Positions 8,033 through 15,132 of a DNA stretch of 26,235 nt are shown here, in pieces (positions within the stretch are counted from its first letter, which is position 1; each line of letters opens with the position of its first letter). Source of the DNA: UMGS172 sp045648145 (GTDB lineage: Bacteria > Bacillota > Clostridia > Oscillospirales > Acutalibacteraceae). The position numbers were made by a program, and so were the translations under genes. The DNA lies in assembly GCA_045648145.1 (NCBI GenBank), contig JAZRNK010000122.1, positions 1 through 26,235 of the forward strand, in the 5' to 3' direction. The notes beneath the pieces were generated by a model, which was given only the letters and a program-made list of their open reading frames with translations, did not search any database and was not told the origin of the DNA.

Positions 8033-8512
8033 TTAAAGCTTAAGCTCGGCAGTTTTCATTGTCTGCTCGTACTCACGATATTTAACTCCTGCCGAGTCAA
8101 ACATCATTTTAGCAGCCTTGGTCATTTCCATATCGGCGTATTTATCGGAAAGATAGATAACCTCAGCGATACCTTTTTGAATAATTGCCTTGGCGCACTC
8201 ATTACAAGGAAACAAGGTAGTATAAATACGGAAACCTCTCATCGAACCACCATTAAAATTGAGGATTGCATTAAGTTCAGCGTGGCAAACAAAGGCATAT
8301 TTGCTATCGAGCACACCGCCCTGACGGTCCCACGGATAATTATCATCACTACAACCGTACGGGAAACCGTTATAGCCTACCGCCATAATTCTGTTTTCGT
8401 TATTGACTATACAGGCTCCAACCTGAGTATTCGGGTCCTTACTGCGCTGTGACGACAGCAGTGCAATACCCATAAAATATTCGTCCCAACCGAGATAATC
8501 GCTGCGCTTCAT
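8033..8512 (-). CDS. dCMP deaminase (ComEB-type)
   Basis: Zinc enzyme that converts dCMP to dUMP, feeding dTMP synthesis. The 159-residue protein has the cytidine/deoxycytidylate deaminase signature HAE at 77-79 (proton-shuttle Glu79) and PCNEC at 102-106 (zinc cysteines 103 and 106). It begins with KRSDYLGWDEYFMGIA, typical of the dCMP deaminase branch. ATG 8512 follows AAGGAGG by 9 bases. It lies 34 bases downstream of the HAD phosphatase gene and is probably co-transcribed with it. Free cytidine or tRNA-adenosine deaminases share the motif, but the N-terminal block and the extra loop before HAE favour dCMP. Confidence 0.92.
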   Translation of the reverse strand: MKRSDYLGWDEYFMGIALLSSQRSKDPNTQVGACIVNNENRIMAVGYNGFPYGCSDDNYPWDRQGGVLDSKYAFVCHAELNAILNFNGGSMRGFRIYTTLFPCNECAKAIIQKGIAEVIYLSDKYADMEMTKAAKMMFDSAGVKYREYEQTMKTAELKL

Positions 8513-8546
8513 TCACTGTTCCTCCTTAATATATAAATGAGAAATA

Positions 8547-9197
8547 TTAAACAATAAATTTTAAAAGCTCTTCTGCTTTTGAAATAACCTCTCTTGCACC
8601 GTTGGCACGAAGCTCTGCCTCATCTCTGAAGCCCCAAAGAACACCAACCATAAATGCGCCCGAGTTTCTGCCCGTTTGTGCATCAACACCCGAATCGCCA
8701 ACAAATATACATTCCTCAGGTGTAACGTCTAAAGCCTTCATAACCTCAAACACCATTGTAGGATCAGGCTTTACAGGAACGTTATCCTTTTGACCTAAAA
8801 CGTAATCAAATATGTCACCAAAGTATTCCTTAATAACTATCTGTGTCATAAAATCAATTTTATTCGACACAACACCCAGCTTAAAGTCTTTGTCTTTCAA
8901 AACACTTAAAAGCTCTTCAATTCCTTCATAGGGTCTTGTAAATTCACCCGAATGAGCATCGTAATATTCAAGGTAAAGCGGTTTTATTTCGGCTACCGTT
9001 TTGTCGCTTCTCACGTCCTCGGGCAAAGCGCGCCAGAGCATCATATCAGTACCGTTACCGGCAAACATCTTAAATTTTTCTGCCTCGTGCACAGGGTAGC
9101 CTTTAGTCTTTAAAGCATAATTAACAGCACAAGCCAAATCTTCATATGTATTAAGAAGCGTACCGTCAACGTCAAATATAACGGCTTTTATCCCCAT
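8547..9197 (-). CDS. HAD-superfamily phosphatase, phosphoglycolate-phosphatase-like
   Basis: A 216-residue hydrolase of HAD subfamily I with an alpha-helical cap. Motif I is DVDGT (nucleophile Asp9, acid/base Asp11). Motif II is the Ser111 of VVSNK, motif III is Lys143 in KPDP, and motif IV is GDSGVD (Asp168, Asp172). The overall form fits Gph/PpaX-type enzymes that dephosphorylate small phosphoesters such as 2-phosphoglycolate. Substrate choice within this family cannot be read from the motifs. ATG 9197 follows AAGGTGA. It leads a two-gene unit with dCMP deaminase, from the promoter at 9240-9268. Confidence 0.88.
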   Translation of the reverse strand: MGIKAVIFDVDGTLLNTYEDLACAVNYALKTKGYPVHEAEKFKMFAGNGTDMMLWRALPEDVRSDKTVAEIKPLYLEYYDAHSGEFTRPYEGIEELLSVLKDKDFKLGVVSNKIDFMTQIVIKEYFGDIFDYVLGQKDNVPVKPDPTMVFEVMKALDVTPEECIFVGDSGVDAQTGRNSGAFMVGVLWGFRDEAELRANGAREVISKAEELLKFIV

Positions 9198-9239
9198 AAA
9201 ACTTCACCTTAATATACCAAAATGTTACATACAAATCAT

Positions 9240-9268
9240 ATTATACAACATTATTTTTAAAAAAGCAA
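9240..9268 (-). promoter_or_regulatory. promoter of the HAD phosphatase/dCMP deaminase unit
   Basis: Reading the minus strand, TTGCTT (9268-9263), 17 bases and TATAAT (9245-9240). Transcription would start near 9233, about 36 nt before the start codon. Confidence 0.75.
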
Positions 9269-9370
9269 CTAATACCGCATCTTTTATGCCTTTTATTGCG
9301 CTTTATCCAACGCAAAAGCCAGCGTTTAAAGATTTTTATTAAAAAAATTCGCAAAAACAAAAAATTTCTC

Positions 9371-9399
9371 TTGCAAAAACGCAATTCATCTGTTATTAT
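9371..9399 (+). promoter_or_regulatory. promoter of rpmB
   Basis: TTGCAA (9371-9376), 17 bases and TATTAT (9394-9399). The leader is about 36 nt and carries the AAAGGAGGTG ribosome site. Confidence 0.75.
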
Positions 9400-9441
9400 A
9401 TCATTTGCGATTGTATGTAATTCAAAAGGAGGTGCAGACTC

Positions 9442-9630
9442 ATGGCAAAATGTGATATCTGCAGCAAAGAAATCACTTTCGGTATCAAAGTATCTCACTC
9501 ACACAGACGCACTAACAGAACTTGGAAGCCTAACGTAAAGCGTGTAAAGGCTATTGTAGACGGAACTCCCCGTAGAATTTACGCCTGCACCCGTTGCCTT
9601 CGTTCAGGCAAAGTAACTCGTGCTATCTAA
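9442..9630 (+). CDS. rpmB: 50S ribosomal protein L28
   Basis: A small large-subunit protein of 62 residues, the usual length for Firmicutes. It starts MAKCDICSKEITFG and contains the L28 core SHSHRRTNRTWKPNVKRVK. Two CxxC pairs (CDIC near the N-terminus and CTRC near residue 50) indicate the zinc-binding form, as opposed to the cysteine-free form that some bacteria express under zinc limitation. The ribosome site AAAGGAGGTG is very strong. It is a monocistronic gene between its own promoter and a terminator. Confidence 0.97.
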   Translation: MAKCDICSKEITFGIKVSHSHRRTNRTWKPNVKRVKAIVDGTPRRIYACTRCLRSGKVTRAI

Positions 9631-9652
9631 GCTGATACTTTAAGAAAAGTTT

Positions 9653-9684
9653 AAGAGAACAAGTTTTTACTTGTTCTCTTTTTC
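9653..9684. terminator. terminator after rpmB, shared with the convergent gene
   Basis: A 12-bp perfect stem (9653-9664 with 9669-9680) closes TTTT and is followed by TTTC. The arms are AAGAGAACAAGT and its complement. The right arm encodes the last residues of the convergent SemiSWEET-like gene, and that gene's stop codon (9669-9667) spans the loop edge. Confidence 0.85.
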
Positions 9685-9984
9685 TTTTGCCCAAAAATTC
9701 TTTTTATCCAATCGATAATTCCTTACATACAGCAGTAAATCTATACCGACCATAAAAATATTTAAAAAGTAGAAAAACAGCACGTACCATTTTTCAGAAA
9801 ACTGTGCCATGTAGCCTTCGTTTATAAATTTAGAAATAATACCTGCAATATAGCCAAAGAATATCAGACACAAAAACGGCAGACTTTTGCCCTTGGTCGT
9901 TCTTGCTTTATATGATTTAATAACGTTCAAGGGCCATGAAGCGCCAAAGCTGACTATCATAATAATTTCAAAAATTTCTGCCAT
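9667..9984 (-). CDS. Small PQ-loop/SemiSWEET-like membrane protein
   Basis: A 105-residue protein with three predicted membrane helices (about 4-22, 35-55 and 66-88). The segment SWPLNVIKSYKARTTKGKS (16-34) resembles the proline-containing PQ-loop of SemiSWEET transporters, where a Pro kink in helix 1 is followed by a loop rich in Lys, Ser and Thr. SemiSWEETs work as dimers moving sugars down a gradient, so sugar transport is a reasonable inference but not proven. ATG 9984 sits 11 bases after the preceding gene, with an AGAGGTATA-type ribosome site. It is the last gene of the glgB operon, which supports a carbohydrate role. The final codons lie inside the terminator hairpin shared with rpmB. 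Confidence 0.75.
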   Translation of the reverse strand: MAEIFEIIMIVSFGASWPLNVIKSYKARTTKGKSLPFLCLIFFGYIAGIISKFINEGYMAQFSEKWYVLFFYFLNIFMVGIDLLLYVRNYRLDKKNFWAKEKENK

Positions 9985-9995
9985 TGTTTATACCT

Positions 9996-11150
9996 CTAAA
10001 ACTCAATTTTTATAACCGTTCCTGCCGTTTGTGCAATCTCGGTGTTTTCAGTTTTACCTAATCCTATAAAAAAGTCGTTGCCGTGTTTGGCAAGGCTTAT
10101 TGCTGGGCCATCGGTCACCAAGCTTGCAAGCTCCTTAAATCCACCCTCGGCAGTATATCGATAAACAGCAGTACTATACGCTTTGTCCTCATTAAGAATG
10201 GTGGTCAACAAGTACATATTTTCACACTTGGTAAAGCGACCCGTTTCAACCAACAAATCAGAAACGTAAGCGCCGTTTGGCATATTAACCTGCTCAAAAT
10301 TTACAAAATCATTAGTTTTATATAAATTACCGACCGAGAAATAGCAGATACCGTTATAGGTTGCCCAACCGCTAACGGGATTTTGCTTGAAAATCTTATA
10401 GTCAATGCTGTCATCGGAGGAGACAAACTCAAACTCCTGCCCGTTGTATTTATAAAACTCCAAAATTTGAGTAACACCGTATTTAAAAAGGTTACAATAA
10501 AGCTCACCGTTTGCAATAAAGAAATCATATGCTCGATTAAAGCTATTGCCCTCATACAGCATATCTTCACCATTTTTCTTAAACGGAATAGATATATAAT
10601 TGCCGTCATCGTCCAACATTTTAACGGGCGAGATCTCGCTTTTTTCGGTACCTATTCCAAAGAAAAGATTGCCATTATATTTTATTATATCAAAATTATG
10701 TACTGCGTTCGGTAAATGGGTAATCGACTGCCACTTGCCGTCAGTTAAAACGTGATAGTTGCCATATTCCCATGTTGAAGAAACAGCATCAAACCCCGGC
10801 GCATAAAGCTTACCTTCGGACAGATAAAAGTCCCCTATCGCCTCGTCGGAGAGCTTACCCGAACTCGTCCATTCCCCTTTCTCTATGTCATAGCAAAAAA
10901 GTGTAACAGCACCCGAGTTTTTGTCATAATCGCCACAACCAATATAAAGTTTATCGTCTAAAACCGCCATATCCCATACCGAACGCGCCTTGTAAAACTT
11001 TTCTTCGGTATACACACTTTCGGTCGGTATGCCTAAATTAATAATTTCAGGCTCTTTTTCAGATTTTCCGTTAAAAAGAGAAAAGGAAAGAATTAAAGCA
11101 AGTAAAACCGAAATCAGTTTTGTAGCAGTACCGAATACAATAATTGCCAT
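9996..11150 (-). CDS. Exported or membrane-anchored beta-rich protein (propeller-like), unknown function
   Basis: I do not recognise a family. The 384-residue product has one N-terminal hydrophobic segment (about 8-27, ending SFSLFNG) and should be secreted or anchored outside. The rest is a series of short beta-rich units with alternating aromatic and Gly residues, such as DDKLYIGCGDYD, EGKLYAPGFDAV, YNGNLFFGIGTE, ANGELYCNLFKY, YNGICYFSVGNLY and GNDFFIGLGKTE. They recur about every 45-55 residues, as in beta-propellers of the Kelch or WD type. I see no catalytic motif. ATG 11150 follows GGAGG. It lies 21 bases after glgB and 11 before the SemiSWEET-like gene, so it belongs to the same operon. 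Confidence 0.72.
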   Translation of the reverse strand: MAIIVFGTATKLISVLLALILSFSLFNGKSEKEPEIINLGIPTESVYTEEKFYKARSVWDMAVLDDKLYIGCGDYDKNSGAVTLFCYDIEKGEWTSSGKLSDEAIGDFYLSEGKLYAPGFDAVSSTWEYGNYHVLTDGKWQSITHLPNAVHNFDIIKYNGNLFFGIGTEKSEISPVKMLDDDGNYISIPFKKNGEDMLYEGNSFNRAYDFFIANGELYCNLFKYGVTQILEFYKYNGQEFEFVSSDDSIDYKIFKQNPVSGWATYNGICYFSVGNLYKTNDFVNFEQVNMPNGAYVSDLLVETGRFTKCENMYLLTTILNEDKAYSTAVYRYTAEGGFKELASLVTDGPAISLAKHGNDFFIGLGKTENTEIAQTAGTVIKIEF

Positions 11151-11171
11151 AATATCCTCCTTTTTATCTCT

Positions 11172-13169
11172 TTATTTTTTTAACTTTAAAACGATTGCAC
11201 TTCGGTTAGGCAGATAACATTTAAAGCCTATCCAACCAATCGGCGTGGTAAAGGTTTCATATTCAAGTGACGTATCCACCCTTGAAAAACCGCCAAAGGT
11301 ACCATCATCCGACGAAAGCTCAACCTTATAGGTTCCCTCTTTGCCAACCGGAACAAAATATCCGTCAAATGATTTTGTGGGATGGAAATTAAAAATAAAA
11401 ACCGTATCGCCCTTTGTGTATATAATAATTTTATCGTCCTCGTGAAGCCAACGATTTTCCGCCTTGATTTTGAGTAAATCATTTTGGCTTAATAGCTTTA
11501 TCATAGCTTTATCAAACTCGTTAAGCTCACAATATCTTAAGTCCTTATTATCAACAAGGCTCCACTGTCTGCGACAATAGTGATAACTCCAACCGTTACC
11601 CTCACGCGGAAAATCTATCCATTCGGGGTGACCAAACTCATTACCCATGAAATTAAGATACCCCTCACCCGCCAAGGAAGCCGTCAGAAGTCTTATCATT
11701 TTATGTAACGCAATACCTCTGTCTATAACGAGGCTACCGCCGAACTTTTGCATATGGGTATACATTTCGGCATCGCAAAGACGGAACATTATGGTTTTAT
11801 CGCCCACAAGCGCCTGGTCATGTGACTCACAATAGCCGATATTTTTCTCACCCACACGGCGTTGTGTCAGTTCATACCAAAGCTTTCCCATATCCCAGTT
11901 GTCATCTGTACTTTCTTTTATGGTTTTTATCCACAAATCAGGCACACCCATAGAAAGTCGGTAGTCAAATCCTATTCCACCTAAAAGTATTGGAATACAC
12001 ATGCCCGGCATACCGGACATATCCTCGGCAACCGTTATAGCTTTCGGATTAATTTCATGTATCAACTCATTAGCAAGCTGCAGATACGTAACCGCCTCAG
12101 TATCAGTATTCATAGAAAAATACATACTGTAATCGGTAAAAGCACTGCCCAAACCGTGATCATGATACAACATTGACGTAACACCGTCAAAGCGGAAGCC
12201 GTCAAAATGGAAGACCGACATCCAATAATTTAAATTAGAAAGCAGAAAATGTAAAACCTCATTTTTGCCGTAATTAAAAAGCTTGGTACCCCATGCACTG
12301 TGGTCACCGCGTTGACCCTCGTGGAAAAACTGATAAGTAGTACCGTCAAACTCGTTCAAGCCTTCATTGGTATTTTTAACAGCGTGGGAATGAACAACGT
12401 CCAACAAAACGGCTATGCCCATCTTATGCGCTGTGTTTATAAGCTCCTTTAAATCGTCACTATCACCATAGCGCGAAGAAGCGGCAAAAAAGTTCGAAAC
12501 CTGATAACCAAACGAGCCATAATACGGGTGCTCCATAATTGCCATTATCTGAATGGTATTGTAGCCCAATTCCTTTATTCTCGGCAACGTATTTTCGGTA
12601 AACTCACGGTAGGTACCGACAGCGCCCTTTTCCTGTGCCATGCCGATATGGCACTCGTAAATAAAAGGTGTTTTGGACGGTTCAAAGCCTTTGTCGGTCC
12701 AAGGATAATCCTTGCCATCCTCAATTTGAGCGCACCAAAGATATGTTACGGGGTCCTGCACAACACGGGTAGCGTACAAAGGAATTCTTCGCAACACCCT
12801 GCCCTTATTCACCACGATTGCCTGAACTTTCTGTCCGACTTTTAAAGTGTTTCTGCCCTTAATGTGAACTTCAAAAACACCGTTGCCTATATTATCTAAT
12901 GGACAGTCCTCCATATTCCAACCATTAAAATCGCCCGTTAGGTACATCTTATCGGCAGCAGGTGCCCACTCTCTATAAACCCAGCCTGTACGTGTTTTAT
13001 GAAAGCCAAAATATTTATGACCCTGAGCAAAGGCTTTAAGTGTTTTATTATTGCCTAAAAGTTCTTTTCTTTTAGCCAAATATGAGGACACTCTTAAATC
13101 AATATCGCTTTTAAAAGGTTGCAAATACGGGTCGATAGTTAAAATATCACGTTTTACTTTTTGCGCCAT
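11172..13169 (-). CDS. glgB: 1,4-alpha-glucan branching enzyme, eukaryote-like (GH13_8) type
   Basis: Makes alpha-1,6 branches in glycogen by cutting and re-joining alpha-1,4 chains. The 665-residue protein has an N-terminal CBM48-like domain (about 55-150; TGDFNGWN at 78-85) and a GH13 barrel (about 170-540). A C-terminal beta domain follows. Catalytic residues are Asp328 in DGFRFDGV, Glu382 in AEDMSG and Asp451 in ESHDQALVGDKT. The stretch RFDGVTSMLYHDHGLG is characteristic of plant and animal branching enzymes and their bacterial relatives, not of the E. coli or Bacillus GlgB subfamily. Length is near the eukaryotic enzyme (about 700). The ATG follows AAAGGAGG. No glgC, glgA or glgP is nearby; it leads an operon with an exported protein and a SemiSWEET-like protein. 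Confidence 0.95.
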   Translation of the reverse strand: MAQKVKRDILTIDPYLQPFKSDIDLRVSSYLAKRKELLGNNKTLKAFAQGHKYFGFHKTRTGWVYREWAPAADKMYLTGDFNGWNMEDCPLDNIGNGVFEVHIKGRNTLKVGQKVQAIVVNKGRVLRRIPLYATRVVQDPVTYLWCAQIEDGKDYPWTDKGFEPSKTPFIYECHIGMAQEKGAVGTYREFTENTLPRIKELGYNTIQIMAIMEHPYYGSFGYQVSNFFAASSRYGDSDDLKELINTAHKMGIAVLLDVVHSHAVKNTNEGLNEFDGTTYQFFHEGQRGDHSAWGTKLFNYGKNEVLHFLLSNLNYWMSVFHFDGFRFDGVTSMLYHDHGLGSAFTDYSMYFSMNTDTEAVTYLQLANELIHEINPKAITVAEDMSGMPGMCIPILLGGIGFDYRLSMGVPDLWIKTIKESTDDNWDMGKLWYELTQRRVGEKNIGYCESHDQALVGDKTIMFRLCDAEMYTHMQKFGGSLVIDRGIALHKMIRLLTASLAGEGYLNFMGNEFGHPEWIDFPREGNGWSYHYCRRQWSLVDNKDLRYCELNEFDKAMIKLLSQNDLLKIKAENRWLHEDDKIIIYTKGDTVFIFNFHPTKSFDGYFVPVGKEGTYKVELSSDDGTFGGFSRVDTSLEYETFTTPIGWIGFKCYLPNRSAIVLKLKK

Positions 13170-13200
13170 TAATATGTCCTCCTTTACAGTTCACACAATA

Positions 13201-13230
13201 ATTATATCAAAACATAGCAATAAATAGCAA
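13201..13230 (-). promoter_or_regulatory. promoter of the glgB operon
   Basis: On the minus strand, TTGCTA (13230-13225), 18 bases and TATAAT (13206-13201). A second TTGCTA copy (13220-13215) lies 10 bases further downstream within the spacer. Confidence 0.7.
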
Positions 13231-13290
13231 TAAAAATATATAAAAAATCCAATTTATAATCTTTTTTGTTTCATTCTCAAGTTTAAAATA

Positions 13291-13326
13291 AAAACACCGC
13301 CTACCGAAATTCAGTAAGCGGTGTTT
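13291..13326 (-). terminator. terminator after gdhA
   Basis: A 9-bp stem (AAACACCGC at 13292-13300 with GCGGTGTTT at 13318-13326), extended by TAC/GTA past one mismatch. A T-rich run follows on the minus strand. Confidence 0.85.
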
Positions 13327-13340
13327 ATGTATTTTAAAAA

Positions 13341-14693
13341 TTAATATGCAATACCTTGAGCGATCATTGCCTCGGCAACCTTTTCGAAGCCTGCGATGTT
13401 AGCGCCTGCTACCAAGTCACCCTCCATGCCGTACTTCTTAGCTGCTGCCAAAGAAGTCTTGAAAATGTTAGCCATAATCTGACGGAGCTTTGCATCAACC
13501 TCTTCTGCAGTCCAGCTGTAACGCATTGAGTTCTGGCTCATCTCAAGACCTGAAACTGCAACGCCACCTGCGTTAACTGCCTTAGAAGGAGCAATAACAA
13601 GCTTATTAGCCTTCAAGTATGCCATAGCCTCTTCGGTGGTAGGCATATTAGCAACCTCAACGTAGTATTTTACGCCGTTAGCAACGATATTCTTAGCGTC
13701 CTCGATGCCAACCTCGTTCTGAGTTGCGCAAGGCATAACAACGTCAACCTTCTGCTCCCAAGGTCTCTTGCCCTCGAAGTACTGAACGCCGAATTTGTCA
13801 GCATAATCCTTAACCTTGTCACGACCGGAAGCACGCATCTCCAAAAGATAGTTAATCTTCTCGTCGGTGTTAATGCCATCGGGGTCGTAAACGTAGCCGT
13901 CGGGACCCGAAACGGTAACAACCTTACCGCCAAGCTCGGTAACCTTTTTAACGGTACCCCAAGCAACGTTACCAAAGCCCGAAACTGCAAAGGTTTTGCC
14001 CTTAATATCCTCACCGAAGGAATTGAGCATTTCAACGGTGTAATAAACTGCGCCGAAGCCGGTAGCCTCAGGACGAATGAGCGAGCCACCGTATGACAAG
14101 CCCTTACCGGTAAGAACGCCGGTAAACTCATTTCTTAAACGCTTGTACTGGCCGTAGAGATAGCCAACCTCACGAGCGCCAACGCCGATATCACCGGCAG
14201 GAACGTCGGTATCTGCACCGATGTGCTTTGCAAGCTCGGTCATAAAGCTCTGGCAGAAACGCATAATTTCGCCGTTCGACTTGCCTCTCGGGTCAAAGTC
14301 GGAGCCACCCTTACCGCCGCCCATGGGAAGACCGGTAAGACTGTTTTTAAAGGTCTGCTCGAAGCCGAGGAACTTGATAACCGAAGCGTTAACCGACGGA
14401 TGAAGTCTCAAACCGCCCTTATAAGGACCGATTGCCGAGTTGAACTGAACTCTAAAGCCACGGTTTACCTGAACCTGACCCTTATCGTCTACCCACGATA
14501 CGCGGAAAACAATCTGACGCTCAGGCTCAACCATACGCTCGATAACACCGTTCTCCTCAATTCTGGGGTCGGCCTCAACAACAGGCTGCAACGACTCCAA
14601 AACCTCGTAAACGGCCTGTAAAAACTCAGGCTCGCCAGCGTTACGCTTTTCAACCGTAGCGTAAACTCTATTTAAGTATTCATTATTAATCAT
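13341..14693 (-). CDS. gdhA: Glutamate dehydrogenase, hexameric, probably NADP-specific
   Basis: Interconverts 2-oxoglutarate plus ammonia and glutamate with NAD(P)H, linking carbon and nitrogen metabolism. The 450-residue protein matches the 450-residue hexameric class. The glutamate-site block is GPYKGGLRLHPSV (89-101), with catalytic Lys128 in PMGGGKGGSDFDP and Asp168 in PAGDIG. These line up with Lys125 and Asp165 of the Clostridium symbiosum enzyme, shifted by three. The Rossmann domain has VSGFGNVAWG (about 238-247). Cofactor preference is inferred from overall similarity and not from a checked specificity residue. It is a single-gene unit with a perfect-consensus promoter and a strong terminator, suggesting high expression. 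Confidence 0.96.
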   Translation of the reverse strand: MINNEYLNRVYATVEKRNAGEPEFLQAVYEVLESLQPVVEADPRIEENGVIERMVEPERQIVFRVSWVDDKGQVQVNRGFRVQFNSAIGPYKGGLRLHPSVNASVIKFLGFEQTFKNSLTGLPMGGGKGGSDFDPRGKSNGEIMRFCQSFMTELAKHIGADTDVPAGDIGVGAREVGYLYGQYKRLRNEFTGVLTGKGLSYGGSLIRPEATGFGAVYYTVEMLNSFGEDIKGKTFAVSGFGNVAWGTVKKVTELGGKVVTVSGPDGYVYDPDGINTDEKINYLLEMRASGRDKVKDYADKFGVQYFEGKRPWEQKVDVVMPCATQNEVGIEDAKNIVANGVKYYVEVANMPTTEEAMAYLKANKLVIAPSKAVNAGGVAVSGLEMSQNSMRYSWTAEEVDAKLRQIMANIFKTSLAAAKKYGMEGDLVAGANIAGFEKVAEAMIAQGIAY

Positions 14694-14741
14694 TTAAGTT
14701 TCCTCCAAATTCTTCAAAATATGATTAAAAATAACAAATTT

Positions 14742-14770
14742 ATTATAATGTAACAATTTTATTGTGTCAA
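14742..14770 (-). promoter_or_regulatory. perfect-consensus promoter of gdhA
   Basis: Reading the minus strand, TTGACA (14770-14765), 17 bases and TATAAT (14747-14742). Both boxes match the sigma-A consensus exactly. Confidence 0.9.
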
Positions 14771-14985
14771 TCACAAAACATATATATTGTTAAATTTCTG
14801 CAAATATTAAGTCTTAAAGGGCTTTAAAGCGATAAAATTTAGCATTTTTGCCCATAAATTAATAAGTTGCTTAATTTTATTAACTTAATTTTTAAAAACA
14901 TTAACTTTATTAAAAAACTCGCCGCTTTTATAGAGTTTTAACTAATTTTATTAACATTACGTTTTACTTTATACCGCAACAATAA

Positions 14986-15014
14986 TTGAAATATCTCGAT
15001 TTATATGATATATT
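14986..15014 (+). promoter_or_regulatory. promoter of the membrane-anchored HTH gene
   Basis: TTGAAA (14986-14991), 17 bases and TATATT (15009-15014). This predicts a start near 15021 and a leader of about 110 nt. Confidence 0.65.
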
Positions 15015-15040
15015 ATGTTATACACTTATGCAAAACAACA

Positions 15041-15078
15041 TCAACCAACGGTTGAAAGTTCCCCACTCAACCAACGGT
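15041..15078 (+). repeat. Paired TCAACCAACGGT repeats upstream of the HTH gene
   Basis: The 12-base TCAACCAACGGT occurs at 15041-15052 and 15067-15078, 26 bases apart start to start. The first copy is part of a short dyad CAACC-AAC-GGTTG (15042-15054); the second has only one half of it. They lie 55-90 bases before the start codon and are candidates for an autoregulatory operator or an RNA structure in the leader. Confidence 0.55.
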
Positions 15079-15132
15079 ATGTGGACTTGAAATCAAAACA
15101 CAACTACAATTAAAGCGAAGGGAGGAGTTTTG

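Larger units (their letters stand above)
14694..15132. other. Intergenic region between gdhA and the HTH gene
   Basis: This 439-base, very AT-rich stretch holds two divergent promoters and no credible gene. A 13-base direct repeat TAATTTTATTAAC occurs at 14872-14884 and 14943-14955. A related ATTAACTTTATTAA lies between them. These could be binding sites or simple AT-rich drift. The last 120 bases are the leader of the HTH gene and hold the CAACCAACGGT repeats listed separately. Confidence 0.6.

Noticed and set aside
13670..14131. Long reading frame on the minus strand within gdhA
   Set aside because: It is an out-of-phase shadow of gdhA with Arg/Pro/Leu-rich low-quality sequence.
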